Below, piece after piece: positions 11,532-23,044 of a DNA stretch of 64,000 nt (position 1 is its first letter; every line of letters begins with the position of its first letter). Position numbers and translations under genes: made by a program. Location: positions 98,241,654 through 98,305,653 of the forward strand of contig NC_061115.1 of the NCBI RefSeq assembly GCF_002878395.1, in the 5' to 3' direction. The notes below the pieces were generated by a model. That model ran no database searches. It was not told where the DNA came from and saw only the letters and a list, made by a program, of their open reading frames with translations. This DNA is from Capsicum annuum. Its lineage: Eukaryota > Streptophyta > Magnoliopsida > Solanales > Solanaceae.

Positions 11532-13175
11532 AATTGATTCTAGTGGTATTGTTTAATTGAGATAAACTAAGTTTTCCGAGTTTTGTTGACTAATGGAATG
11601 TACTGATATCCGAGGACTGATTGAGAGTACTATAGTTACCGAGATTTTACTTGGAATACTGAAATCACTGAGATTACTATACTACTGAGATTTCTGATAT
11701 TTCCTGAGTCATATGGTTGACTGAGTTCTATGGATCATGGCTTGACTGAGAGTATTATGAAACATGACATGGCTCTAGGCACACAGCTAAATTATCGGGT
11801 ACAAGTACTCCTAGGACTCGATGGAAGGAAACTGACAAAACATGACTTTTATCTTCTTGAACACAAGACCAATATTCATAATTCAAAATACCATAAGTTA
11901 GGGATTTCATACTACACATAGTTCTCAAAGTTTTATTCATGGAAGGGAATGCACATAACAACATGCCGTAAGTCCATCAATCTAGTTTCATGAACATTCC
12001 ATCAACAATCATGATGCATAAAAATATCATAGATGTCATTATTTTTTTAAGGGTGTAGCATGCATTTGTCATTTAGGTCACAGTTCAACTATAATACATG
12101 ACTTCTAGTCTTTTAGGCATTTTATCAAATACCTTACTTGCACACTTTGTGGTATAGGTGTATTCAATAAATTTAACAATATTGAGACACCCAAACTCAT
12201 GGATTTCAACTAAAATAATCACCTACTTCCAAAAAATACATTAAGATACCATCTTGAAACTCTAATAAAAACCATCAACATGAACATGATCACACCATAA
12301 CAAGAAAATCACAATTTATTATTTAAAACTTGATTCTTGGACTCCATGGATGAAAAGGATCCATGGATGAACACTACGCATACCGTAGGGATTGAATCTT
12401 GAAAGCAAATTGACCTTTCTAGAATGTTCTTGGATTGAGAATCTTAATTCTTGAATATCTTATGGAGAGTATGATGGGATCTTGAAGTTAATTGAGAAGA
12501 AACCCTAAGTTTGTTCTGGAGAACAAAGAGGGTTAAGAGCTTTTGAAACTAAATACCAATAGCTACTTACGTGTTTTTGGTATTTTATGTCGTGGGGGTA
12601 AGGTTTAGGGTGAGGGAAAAAGATCAAATAACCCCTACGAAATTACTTCCAGTTGCTGAAATTATCAGCTGACGACTAAGGCTGATAAGCCGTTTGATCT
12701 GTGATAGCCCGTCAGCCCAGGTTGTAACCTAGGAGATACAATTGATGGTTTTCTTTCTAAGATTGACTACATGGCTGATAAGTCATCAGAAATGTGATAA
12801 ACCATCAGACAGGTCGTCACTCAGTTTCAAGGCTGACATGCTGGAGTAAAATAGGTATAAGTTTTTGCTTTGATATCGAATTCGGGTGAAATAGGTTTCG
12901 TTGGAAAGCTAATTCAATTATCTATCTATTGGTAACTAATGAGATAAAAAATTAGTAGTATGATGAGCTATATAATTATTTGAATCTGACTAAAACAATA
13001 TCCTTCCCAAGAATTCAATTGGTAAGAAATATTTTGATTCGTCTGATAGCTGGGAGTTATTTGAAGCCTTAATATACATATAACTTTCTCACCAAACTAT
13101 AAAAGAAGCATAATATACTATTTATGATCTTGGAACATGGCACTAATATTGGTTTGGATTTTTTGGGGTATTATA

Positions 13176-13190
13176 ATATCTCCCCCTTGG
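13176..13190 (-). other. Polypurine tract of internal B
   Basis: On the minus strand CCAAGGGGGAGATAT directly precedes the start of LTR B. Confidence 0.78.
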
Positions 13191-14040
13191 GAACATTCAC
13201 CCTCAAATGAGAGTGACTAAGAGGGGGAACGATAGACCAAACATGAACTGAACATGAATAACTGAAAAATTATCTCATGACTGATTCGACTAATAAACTG
13301 ACTATATCATACTGAACAGGCATAACTGATGCATGTGTAACTGGTTCATGAATGAATGGCTGAGGTTTCTGATAATTGAAGTTCTAACAATGAGAATGCA
13401 TATCTAATGCATGATTATATAACTGAACTGGCACATGTATGCTTGACTGAATATGCAATGGTACTTGATATCAATTTTATGATGTAATCCTGAACAAGGA
13501 ACTGAATAAGTTTAAAGAGAAATATTACCCTACATAGGAATGCTAATGAGCCTGAGATTGTTTACTAAACATGCATGAGTGGAAACATTACAACATAACT
13601 GAGTCTGATACAGGATATATGAACTAAACATCATGAACTGAACTAAGTTTCTGAATACATAGCTTAACACTGAGGTTGGGATTTTAAGGGTCAACTTATG
13701 AGTATCCTATACTCTAAACTGGATTCGTTATGCGAAGAGAAACCGGATGAGTTAAGACATGAGAGTGTTAAGGGTTTATGGTGTATCTCCACTTTGGGAC
13801 ACTATGTACCTCTAAGAACACTCACCTTGCTGAGACACTGAGGGGATGCACAAGACACCTACGAACTAGATTATAATTGAACCTTGAGAGTTTGAAACTA
13901 ATGCATGATGCATAAACTGAACTGAACTCGCAATTACTAAGATGTTCTACCTTGGAATAGTTACATTACCTGATACATCGGATAGCATGAATAGATGTTA
14001 GGATGAGAAAACAAACTATACCAATCTGACTGCTTGATTG
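13191..14040 (-). other. Non-coding 3' part of internal B
   Basis: Homologous to 8088-8938. No pol domain is readable. It contains scattered GAACTGAAC/TGAACATG phrases typical of this family. Confidence 0.7.
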
Positions 14041-14049
14041 CTAAACTGA

Positions 14050-15307
14050 CTTGCTGACTTTACTAGCTAACTCGTCCTGAAACATAAGCTCAAAAAGAGA
14101 AAGAGATCTAACAATGCAAACCATGAACATGAAAGACTTGTAACGTACCCAAATCCAGGTCAGGAAAACTTTTTGGATTATGACGGGTCTGGATTGCATA
14201 TAGTTTATTCTGAAACTGACCACTCTTAGTGCCCTACTGACACAAATCTTTACCCTGCTATGCTAGAACTCAACACTTTCGTATCCTGTGGCATAGCTTG
14301 ACACACACAAAGTATACATCACTGCTTTCCCTGTATGTACCTAGGTGATTCCAACCATACTCTTCGTAAATCGGATAGGTAAGACTCCTGTTCTCACTAC
14401 AGACTCCTATTCTCACTACCCTAGGCCTCAGAGCCTAGCTCCCCACCATGACAGTCATTCCTAGACTTGGGTACTGGTGTACTAGCATAGGATGGAGCTG
14501 GGACTGAAAAATTTTGATTATGCTGAGAACGGTTACCACCCTAGAGCTTAGATTGAGCAAAGCTGAAACTACCTATCCTTGCTCTCTTACTCTGTCTCTC
14601 TCTCATCCTAATCTTCTGCTCCTCTATTTATTGAGCATGATTCATAAGCCTGGATAAAGTCATATTACTATTCAACATCCCAAGCATGCACTTATTGACC
14701 ACACTATCATTAAACCCTGAGATAAACTTAATTATTTTAGCTCTACTATCTGTAACCACATGAGGGGCATATCTAGCTAACTGAGTAAACATAAGAGAAT
14801 ACTCTTTCACTATCATGTTGCCCTTCCTAAGGTTGATGAACTCTATCAACTTAGTTTCTCTAAGCTCAAACGAAAAGAATCTATCAAGGAAATCAGAGTC
14901 AAGCTCCTCCCAATCTATAGAACCACATCATCTAACCTTTCTAACTTCCACTGTTTGTACCAAGTATGAGCCACATCCTGCAACTGATACATGGCTAACT
15001 CAGCATACTCAACAGTATTCACTCCCATGACATCAACAACCTTTTTAATCTAATCAATGAATTCCTAAGGGTCATCATCTGTCTTAGATCAAAAGAAAGA
15101 AGGATGATTCATTCGGGTGAAGTCCCAAATTCTAGCTGCAGCTGAATTGGACACTGGGTTGGCTAGAACGATATTTGGTCATTTATTCTGGGCAGCGACT
15201 GACTGATCAGTAGTAGTGAATTTGGCCCTAAACTCTGCATGAGAAACATGTTCGCCCAAAGGATCTTTGGGCTGAGGGGCAGGCTGATTTCTTCTCTTGG
15301 GAGGTAT
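14050..15307 (-). pseudogene. gag: gag pseudogene, internal B (longer form)
   Basis: Homologous to the gag relic at 8939-9810 but keeps the C-terminal region lost there. The start codon is changed to ATA (15307-15305) in the context of PPKRRNQPAP. The conserved SAAARIWDF stretch follows, then VNTVEYAELAMYQLQDVAH and WYKQWKLERLDD of the capsid fold, then 14849-14628 with MIVKEYSLMFTQLARYAPH and FISGFND. Around 14320-14273 a decayed CCHC knuckle can be seen, ending HRIRKC. Several in-frame stops and at least one frameshift interrupt it. The tail at 14223-14041 is the segment to which gag was fused by deletion in internal A. Confidence 0.82.
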
Positions 15308-15530
15308 GTTCTGAAATCAAGAGGAGAAATGGAATTGATTGAGAGATTAAATTGAGATTATGCTCATTAGCATGACATAAATACTGAAAGAAGGGAAATT
15401 TTTCCTAAAACATCTTATAGCCTCTCACACATAAATGTAGCACGCAACACACCCATGTATAAGAATCTACTAGATGCGACTTTCAGACTTCCTAGGACTC
15501 TAATGAACCTTAGGCGCTCTGATACCAAGT
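15308..15530 (-). other. Leader of internal B
   Basis: Untranslated leader between LTR C and gag, homologous to 9811-10034. It ends with the primer-binding site at 15527-15516. Confidence 0.7.
15516..15527 (-). other. tRNA-iMet primer-binding site
   Basis: On the minus strand TGGTATCAGAGC lies three bases downstream of the end of LTR C. This is the complement of the 3' end of plant initiator-methionine tRNA and fixes both orientation and LTR boundary of the composite. Confidence 0.9.
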
Positions 15531-18500
15531 TATAATGCCCTAATTTTCTGAACCGGAATACTACACCATGCTCATGACTCTGAAGGACCATAAGCTAACC
15601 TATGGCTGATATCTGTACCTGTACACTATATAATATATGACTATAAATATGGAAAATATCAACTAAAAGGTCATAAGGTTCAATACTGAACATAATTTGA
15701 ATAATAATAATTTCTGAATAAAGTGGTATAACAATACCAAAATAAAACTAAAATACTAAAATCTGAATCTAGTCTGTAATCTAGTCTGAAGGCCTTAACT
15801 ATCTAAAGTAGGGAGTGGAAGGAACATGTCTCCAACTCACTCCCAACTACTAAAAGCCAAACTGAAATACTGAAGTAATAAAGTAGTAACCATGTCCTCG
15901 GAGAATGAGGACTCACTACTAACTCTGAATGCTAAAATCTGTAATGCTACTACTGCACTGGAACTCGTACCTGTAAACCTAGGGCATAAAACAAAACACC
16001 ATAGCGTGAATGCATCAGTACGACTTAATATATTGAGTAGACGAGTGAGGTAGGCTAAATGAAAAGGATTTATATGTATGAAAAATGCTGACTGATATAA
16101 ACGTGACAATACATACATGGATAAGTAACTATAACTGAACTCGTGGTGATACTGACTACTAATTCTGAATGTTGACAATATGAGTGTACTGATACTGAGA
16201 TCCAAATGACTGATTTGATCAGCATAACCGATGTAACTGATACTGAGCAACTGTATCTGATAGTCTAAGTTATGATAGAACTATCTGTGTTCCGTTCTGT
16301 ATAAAGTAACTGAATCTGAGATCAGTCCTATCAAGCGGGTGATCTATGAGTATAATTATAATAATAAATATTTGACTTAGTATGATATCAGTCCTACCTA
16401 GTGGGTGATCTCTAAATCTGAGGATACTGATACTGCTTGACTATAGTTGAGGTCAATCTTATCTAGTGGGTGATCCCAGAGTCTATTGATAAGGATAAGG
16501 ATTGACTGTATCTGACAGTCCTAATTTTGTAACTAAAACTATGGCATGTATTCATCTAACTGACATGCCCCTTTCTGGCTAGTCTGGGGTCCAACTTATA
16601 ACCCCAGTTGGAAGGGTGTCAGTACCGCACCATTGGTAAAGACAACTGCTGTGGAGTCAGTCCTAATATAGCGGGTGACCCCTGGGATCAGTCCTATACA
16701 TTTAAATATTCTAACGGGTGATCCCAGAGTATGTCAATCAAATCTAATGGGTGACATATCATACCTACGCTGGATACAAAGTTCTGGAACTTAGGAATTA
16801 CTTCTAGGGATCTCAGTCCTATCTAGCGGGTGAGTCTCCATCCCTAGGATTGCTTGGTGCTGAATCCTACTCCCATATGAAAGACATTGAACTGATTAAA
16901 TGAGTAGAACTGATTGACTAAACTAAACTGACTAGCTAAATTGATACTAGTGGTATTGTTTAATGGAGCTAAACTAAGTTTACTGAGTTTCGTTGACTGA
17001 CGGAATGTACTGATATCTGAGGATTGATTCAGAGTACTGTAGTTACTGAGATTTTACTTAGAATATTGAAATCACTGAGATTAATGAACAACTGAAATTT
17101 CCTGAGTCACATGGTTGACTGAGTTCTATGGATCATGGCTTGACTGAGAATATCGTGAAACATGACATTGCTCTAGGTATACAGTTAAATCATCGGGTAC
17201 AAGTATCCCCTAGACTCGATGGAAGGAAACTGATAAAACATGACTTTCCTCTTCTTGAACACATGACAAATATTCATAATTCAAAATACCATAATTTGGG
17301 GATTTCATACTACACATAGTTCTCAAAGTCTTATTCATGGAAGAGAATGCACATAACAACATGCCATAAGTTCATCAATCTATTTTCATGAGCATTCCAT
17401 CAACAATCATGATGCATAACAATATCATAGAAGTCATTATTTTCATAAGGGTGTAGCATGCATTTGTTATTTAGGTCACAATTAAACTATAATACATGAA
17501 TTCTAGTCTTTTAGGCATTTTATCAAACACCTTACATGCACACTTTGTGGCATAGGTGTATTCATCAATTTAGCAATCTTGAGCCACCCAAACTCATTGA
17601 TTTCAACTAAAATGTTCACCTACTTCCTAAAAATACATTAAGATACCATCTTAAAACTCTAATAACAACCATCAACATGAACATTATCACACCATAACAA
17701 GAAAATCACAATTTATTATTTAAAACTTGATTCTTGGACTCCATGGATGAAAGGGATCCATGGATGAATACTACGCATACCTTAGGGATTGAATCTTGAA
17801 AGAAAATTGACCTTTATTGAATGTTCTTGGATTGGAAATCTTAATTCTTGAATATCTTGTGGAGAGTGTGATGGGATCTTGAAGTTAATTGAGAAGAAAC
17901 CTTAAGTTTGTTCTTGGGAACAAAGAGGGTTAAGAGATCTTGTAACTAAATACCAATAGCTACATACGTGTTTTTGGTGTTTTATGTCGTAGGGGTAAGG
18001 TTTAGGGTGAGTGAAAAAGACCAAAATACTCCTACTAATTTACTTTCCAATTGCTGAAATTATCAGCTGACGACCAAAGCGATAAGCCGTTAGATCTGTG
18101 ATAGCCCATCAGCCAGGTCATCACCTAGGAGATGGAATTGATGGTTTTCTATCCATGCTTTACTACATGGCTGATAAGTCATCAGAAATGTGATAAGCCA
18201 TCAGACAGGTCGTCACTCAGTTTCCATGCTGACATGCTGGAGTGAAATAGGTATAATTTTTTGCTCCAATATTGGATTTGCAAAAAATTGGTATTGTTGG
18301 AAAGATAATTCAATTATATATATGTTTGTAGGTCATGAGATAAAAAATTCATAGTATAACAAGAGATATACTAATTTTAATCTGTCTAAAACAATATGCT
18401 TCCCAAGAATTCAATCAGTAAAGAATGTTTTGATTCGTTTGATAGCTGGGAGTTATTTGAAGCCTTAATGTACATATAAATTACACATAAAACTATAAAA

Positions 18501-18571
18501 GAACCATAATATACTATTCATGAGCTTAAAACATGGCGCTAATATTGGTTTGAATTTTTTGGGGTATTACA
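15531..18571 (-). mobile_element. LTR C of composite (upstream LTR)
   Basis: A 3041-bp LTR homologous to A and B, ending GGGGTATTACA at 18571, immediately followed by the right GATAG. On the minus strand it is the 5' LTR that would drive transcription of the composite, followed at once by the iMet primer site. A long open frame on the minus strand (16250-15837) has shorter broken counterparts in LTRs A and B and resembles no protein I know. Confidence 0.88.
16315..16840. repeat. Degenerate TAGCGGGTGATC repeat field, LTR C
   Basis: Third copy of the field described at 5760-6300, in the same position within its LTR. Confidence 0.65.
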
Positions 18572-18576
18572 GATAG
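18572..18576. repeat. Target site duplication GATAG, right copy
   Basis: Matches 4968-4972 exactly, showing that the whole three-LTR unit lies within one target duplication. Confidence 0.85.
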
Positions 18577-20904
18577 GATCATAGTGCAAGTTTGAACGAC
18601 TCCTTATTTTAGCCCTAGAGGCTCACTATAGATCTCCAGTTCAATTATGTTTTATGCCCCATCAAGCTTAATATAGCTATTCCAACCGAGTATAAGGTTA
18701 TACATCATGACATGGTGTATGTAAGTTATAAAGAACTCCCCAAATAGAAAGCTTAGTTATTTTCCAGATAGTATGAATTTGTCCAAGGACACTAGGTTAT
18801 AAAGAGTTTTTATGATTCATTGGATACAATTGATTCAGTTATTTAGTTGTCTAGGAATTCTGTTTCAATTATACAGTTTGTTAACTACGTAATTTTAAGT
18901 TTTAAAAAATATTTTTACAATGGTTAACTTCTAGTTCCTTATGATTCATTATTTAGTTTATCCCATCTTTTAGATATTTAGTTTAGCGTAATTCATTTTA
19001 AGTTACTCATAATAAAAAAATCACTTAATTTTGTATTTTGATATGATTTATGATACCAGGTCACCAGTTTATAAACATGTATTATAATGATTCGCATATT
19101 GTTTACTTATTTCTCAGTTTTATTTACTTAGTCTTCATCTCTGTGATTTAGGTTATTTTATCGATTTAGTCTTTCAAATGTTGTTATGATTCAGCTAATC
19201 ATGATGCTTTTAGCTTATTATTTTATATTTCCTGACCTTGATAACTTATCATGCTCATGTCTAAGTTGTTCATCTTATTAAGATTAGTATTGTTTCACTT
19301 CATATTTATTACATACCATACATTCCATGAACTCACTCCATTTGGAGTTGCATTATTAATTATGTAATTAAGGTACTCATGTTCATAATTAAACACTTCA
19401 ATTGGCGTCTCTACCTACTCAACATTAGGTGAGCCCTTTTTATTTTAGACGGTTTAGTCTATAATCTGGTTCAATGATTTGCTTTATTTACATTAGTTAG
19501 ACTAGGGCCTTTTCATGATAAACACTATTCATTATATTAGTAGTGGATTCAATAGACAATCAGTTGATAAATTAATTTAGTTGTTTTTAGTTTTGAGTTG
19601 ATTTTATGTCTCACTTTATATTTTCTTAATTAATAGAGGCCAAAAGGCCATTTTTTGAAAAAAAAAACTGAACAATAAATAGTGAAAGACCAAAATCGCA
19701 TTTGATCCAAAATCCCAAAAATTTGGACAAAACAAAATAAAATACAAAACAAGAAAAGGAAACAAACGAACAAGGGAAAGATCTATAAATAGATATTCAT
19801 AAAAGGCAACACCATTGTCTCTTCTTCTACAAAGCTTGAATCTCCATCGTCGATGTACCTGATGCATCAAACAAAGAGCACCACTTAAGGAGGAAGTTGA
19901 GACATTGAATCCATTGTTATTGCAACCGATGCAAAATAGATGAGTTTGAGAGATTTTACATAATATTTTTTAGATTCTCACAAATCCATGAAATTGGACC
20001 CTTTGAAAACTTCTTTAACTTACAACAAAGATTTGTTTAGGCTCCATGGCTGTAAGAACTCTTACTTCTTCCTTAAAATAAATCAAATTGATTAGACCGA
20101 TAATTTACTGTTGCTTCATTTATCTTAGTAGGTTAAGTTATAAAGGACTAATCCCACAACTAAAGATCCAAGAAACAACAGACCATCCTCTAAGTGGGAC
20201 ATGTCTCACATTAAAAAAGTATATTTTTAACTTGATTATTTTATAAAAATGTGACTTTTACTTTATGTTATTTAGAGATTCTGGTAATATTATAAAATAA
20301 GTCATAGTAGTATGCCAGGTCAAGGGTGCGCTTGGGCTAAGAAGGGCATCGAATGTGGATCACATCAGTGTGTAGACTCGGGACCTGACATAATTTCCTC
20401 TCTTACCTTTTCCAACCACCATAAATGACCATTGAAACATCTCCAAACATCCCCAAAAACTACAAAAATTACTAAACCTATCGGCTATCATGCTACCCTA
20501 ATTAAACCGTAAATGTCAATCCCTTTTAAAGAGCTACATTCACTAATGGAATGCCAATTATTTGATGGATAGAGGATGAAGTTAACGAATGTATATCATA
20601 CAGACCTCTAATATTTTCATTGGTAAGATCTCATATGGTTTTTTGTACCTAGAAGATCTTCAGATTCAAATCCCTAAACAGTGTGCAATAAAAAGATAGT
20701 GTAAGATTGGCCACCTTAGAAATAAACTGATGAGATTCAACCTGATTGATGAGTTTGTCAATACAATGTCAAAGAATGCTTATTAAACCTTCGCTAAAGA
20801 TAGATTATCCTACCAAATATGACCCTTGATTTTTGATAAAAAATTTAGAATAGAGGAAGAGACTACTTAAGTAATGGACTGGATATCTATTCAAGACTTA
20901 CTAC
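18577..20904. other. AT-rich spacer with weak LTR-like traces
   Basis: About 2.3 kb without a readable protein domain. Around 19320-19500 on the plus strand the order of phrases (CATACATTCCATGAAC, then GGCGTCTCTACCTACTCAAC, then GGTGAGCCC and TTTAGTCTATAATCTGG) recalls a degraded Ty3-type LTR. A TATA-like box lies at 19783-19792 with a purine-rich stretch upstream. Around 20310-20390 is a GC-richer patch (GGTCAAGGGTGCGCTTGGGC). None of this is strong enough to name an element. Confidence 0.35.
19783..19792 (+). promoter_or_regulatory. TATA-like box in spacer
   Basis: CTATAAATAG is a good match to the plant TATA consensus. It follows an A-rich stretch and is followed by CT-rich TTGTCTCTTCTTCT, the usual look of a plant leader. 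No coding region follows. It may be the promoter of an old LTR or chance in AT-rich DNA. Confidence 0.35.
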
Positions 20905-22913
20905 TATCATGACCCAATTTCTTAGGTCATGAAGGTACCTACTATAACTATCACAAACTAAACTAGGGCCTTACCGTGATGGGTATCTCAAGTCCGATAA
21001 GGACCGAAGACCACCCCTTTTGCCTAGTCAAACAGAACACAATATTAGTTTAACGACAGAAATTTCAAACATCTCATAAGATAGATATGTACGACTCAAT
21101 AGAAGTCTAAGAGTTGTACAACCAATCCCAAGTCCACTGTAATATCCACAAAGCCTAAAACCAACCGAATATCAATAAAAGTAGGGACATGCCCCCGATA
21201 ATATCCAAAAATAAGTCCAAAGGAATGAGTAAATAAAATAAAGAAACCCCAAACATAAATGAGGTCTTCCATGTATGGAAGCTCACCACTTCAATCTGAC
21301 TCACAAGCTATCCCATGATTACTTAGTCACTACGCAGGAAGAGTAGAACTATTTTTGGTTCCTGCATTGTGTGGGCATACAACGTCTGGAGATGATTAGT
21401 GGGTTGAGAACTAACATATAACTCTGGGTTCGGGATAAAAGAATTCTAAGTATAACTACAGCAAAATCCACATGCACACAGTGTACATATATAGTATAAA
21501 TCATGCAAGGATGGGGAACATGGCTTAGCATACAATTTAAAAACCTTAGCGTGGACTATGTAGCTTAACCATCATAGAAGGCACCCACGGGCTATATGGG
21601 TTCATCTTCTCATGCTGAAAGGGCACAAAAAGCGTACTCGCCTCATGAACCAGATTAAAATCGAGGGAAAGCTAAATCCATCAAGGCAACTAGCCGTCCC
21701 AAATATATATATCAAGTATGACCATGCACACGGTCATCAAGACCAAACTTACGTTGGCAAACATGAGTTTCAAGTATAAGTCATCGGACACCTACACCTT
21801 CACGTCTTTGCTACATAACCCCTATTAAAGAAAGTTTCGTATAACCTATTTATTAACCAAAGAACCAACCATTAAGGCACACCATGAGTATTGTGATACC
21901 CTTACACTTGCAAACCTATCTCTATGTGATAGCAATCACATTAACTTAGGGGAATGGCTCTACCCCATTTGTTCATTAAATCAACCATAGCCAACAAGGC
22001 CTTCAAAAATCTATGTTCATTGTTTGACCATTTACTCAATGCAATAATATAGGTGAGTAAGTCAAATCAAGTGTTAATTTCACAATTCAGAGTTATTTAC
22101 CTAAATGGATTGAGAATATACAATTATTCAAAACCAATTCCAAGTTTAAAACATTAATTTAGGGGAATACCCCGACCCCCATTCCAATTCCCACAGCCAT
22201 GCACCCCACTTGTCCAATAATTTAATTCAAAGCATGAACAACTCATAAAACCCATGGGAAGACAATTCAAGGATCAAACATTTCAAAACCCTCAATCATA
22301 TCAAAACCCACATTCAAATCCATACAATCTAAACCATTTAAAACATATACTTTTCATCAAATAAGAAATGGAGAAGAGTAACATGCTTTAGATACGTGAG
22401 AATTAGAAAAAAATTCGAAGCATGGGACCCAAAGGATGACAGCAAGATGAAACCTTTACGCTTTCTTAAGGTTTTGAGTTTGAGAGTGAAATATTAGCTT
22501 TTTGTTTTACAAAAATTGATGAAAATAGGTGCATATAATGTTTAAAGGTCATTCATATATGAAAGTTCCTCACTACCCCTCATCCTAGGGAAAATAAAAC
22601 AAAACAACACAAATTTTACATAGCGGCATGGCACGCTGCCTATCGCGGAGGCTAACCTCCATGCCACGCTGCGTATCATAGAGTTAATCCTCCATGAAAC
22701 GCTGCTTATCATAGATATTATCCTCCGTGACATATCAAAAATGCAGAGGCTATCTGCCTCAAAACTCCCAAATGATCCCAAACTTTTTTTGAAAATTCCA
22801 AAACTCACTAGGATTATCCTTTTAATATCCCTAAGCACATCTCAAGTCAAAAATTAATGTTTTGAACACAGGAAGGTCAAAAATAAAATGGACAAAATTT
22901 TAAGGGTGTTATA
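20905..22913 (-). mobile_element. LTR of truncated Ty3 element (downstream LTR)
   Basis: About 2.0 kb, homologous to the solo LTR at 52877-54901; the shared phrases run GATGGGTATCTCAAGTCC, GACCACCCCTTTT, TCTTCCATG..GGAAGCTCACCAC. The ends are TATCATGACCC and GGTGTTATA. On the minus strand it follows a polypurine tract at 22929-22914 and the integrase tail of the element to its right, so it is the 3' LTR. The first 40 bases resemble those of the LTR at 33888 more than the sister solo LTR. A GC-rich word island sits at about 22620-22740. Confidence 0.78.
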
Positions 22914-22929
22914 TTACCCCTCCCATTTT
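22914..22929 (-). other. Polypurine tract of truncated Ty3 element
   Basis: On the minus strand AAATGGGAGGGGTAA directly precedes the TATAACACCC start of the LTR. Confidence 0.75.
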
Positions 22930-23044
22930 GGATCATTCATCCTCGAATGATGAGTTAGGACACTTATGGCACAAGAAATAATAGAATATACCAAAATTAA
23001 ATAAAAACCTGAGAAAGTAACATGAGGAAAATAATACTCATACC
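22930..23044 (-). other. 3' untranslated stretch before polypurine tract
   Basis: Short non-coding stretch between the pol stop codon (near 23045) and the polypurine tract, with TCATTCGAGGATGAATGATC, a phrase usual at this place in Ty3 elements. Confidence 0.55.

Larger units (their letters stand above)
10035..13175 (-). mobile_element. LTR B of composite (shared middle LTR)
   Basis: A 3141-bp LTR homologous to LTRs A and C and sitting between the two internal regions, so it serves as downstream LTR of internal B and upstream LTR of internal A. Its ends have drifted to TTTAATACCCC and TATTATA, whereas the outer LTR ends flanking the target duplication are better kept. It carries a 95-bp insertion at 11437-11531 absent from both sisters. 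Confidence 0.87.
4973..18571 (-). mobile_element. Three-LTR gag-only Ty3 composite (TR-GAG-like)
   Basis: A 13.6 kb minus-strand unit with the structure LTR-internal-LTR-internal-LTR. The outer ends are TGTAACGCCCC and GGTATTACA, and a single GATAG duplication flanks the whole, so it behaves as one insertion. In the minus direction it reads LTR C (18571-15531), iMet-type primer site (15527-15516), internal B with gag, purine tract, LTR B (13175-10035), a decayed primer site, internal A with gag, purine tract, LTR A (8072-4973). The internals are only 2.0-2.4 kb and contain no protease, reverse transcriptase or integrase motif. Large LTRs around a lone gag fit the non-autonomous class known as TR-GAG. 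It would depend on proteins from another element. Confidence 0.88.

Noticed and set aside
15516..15527. tRNA gene
   Set aside because: Only the 12-base primer-site complement of initiator tRNA is present, as at 33873 and 51023; no cloverleaf can be formed around it.
15837..16250. 137-codon minus-strand frame in LTR C with shorter versions in LTRs A and B
   Set aside because: The similarity is explained by LTR homology; the frame is broken differently in each copy and resembles no protein.
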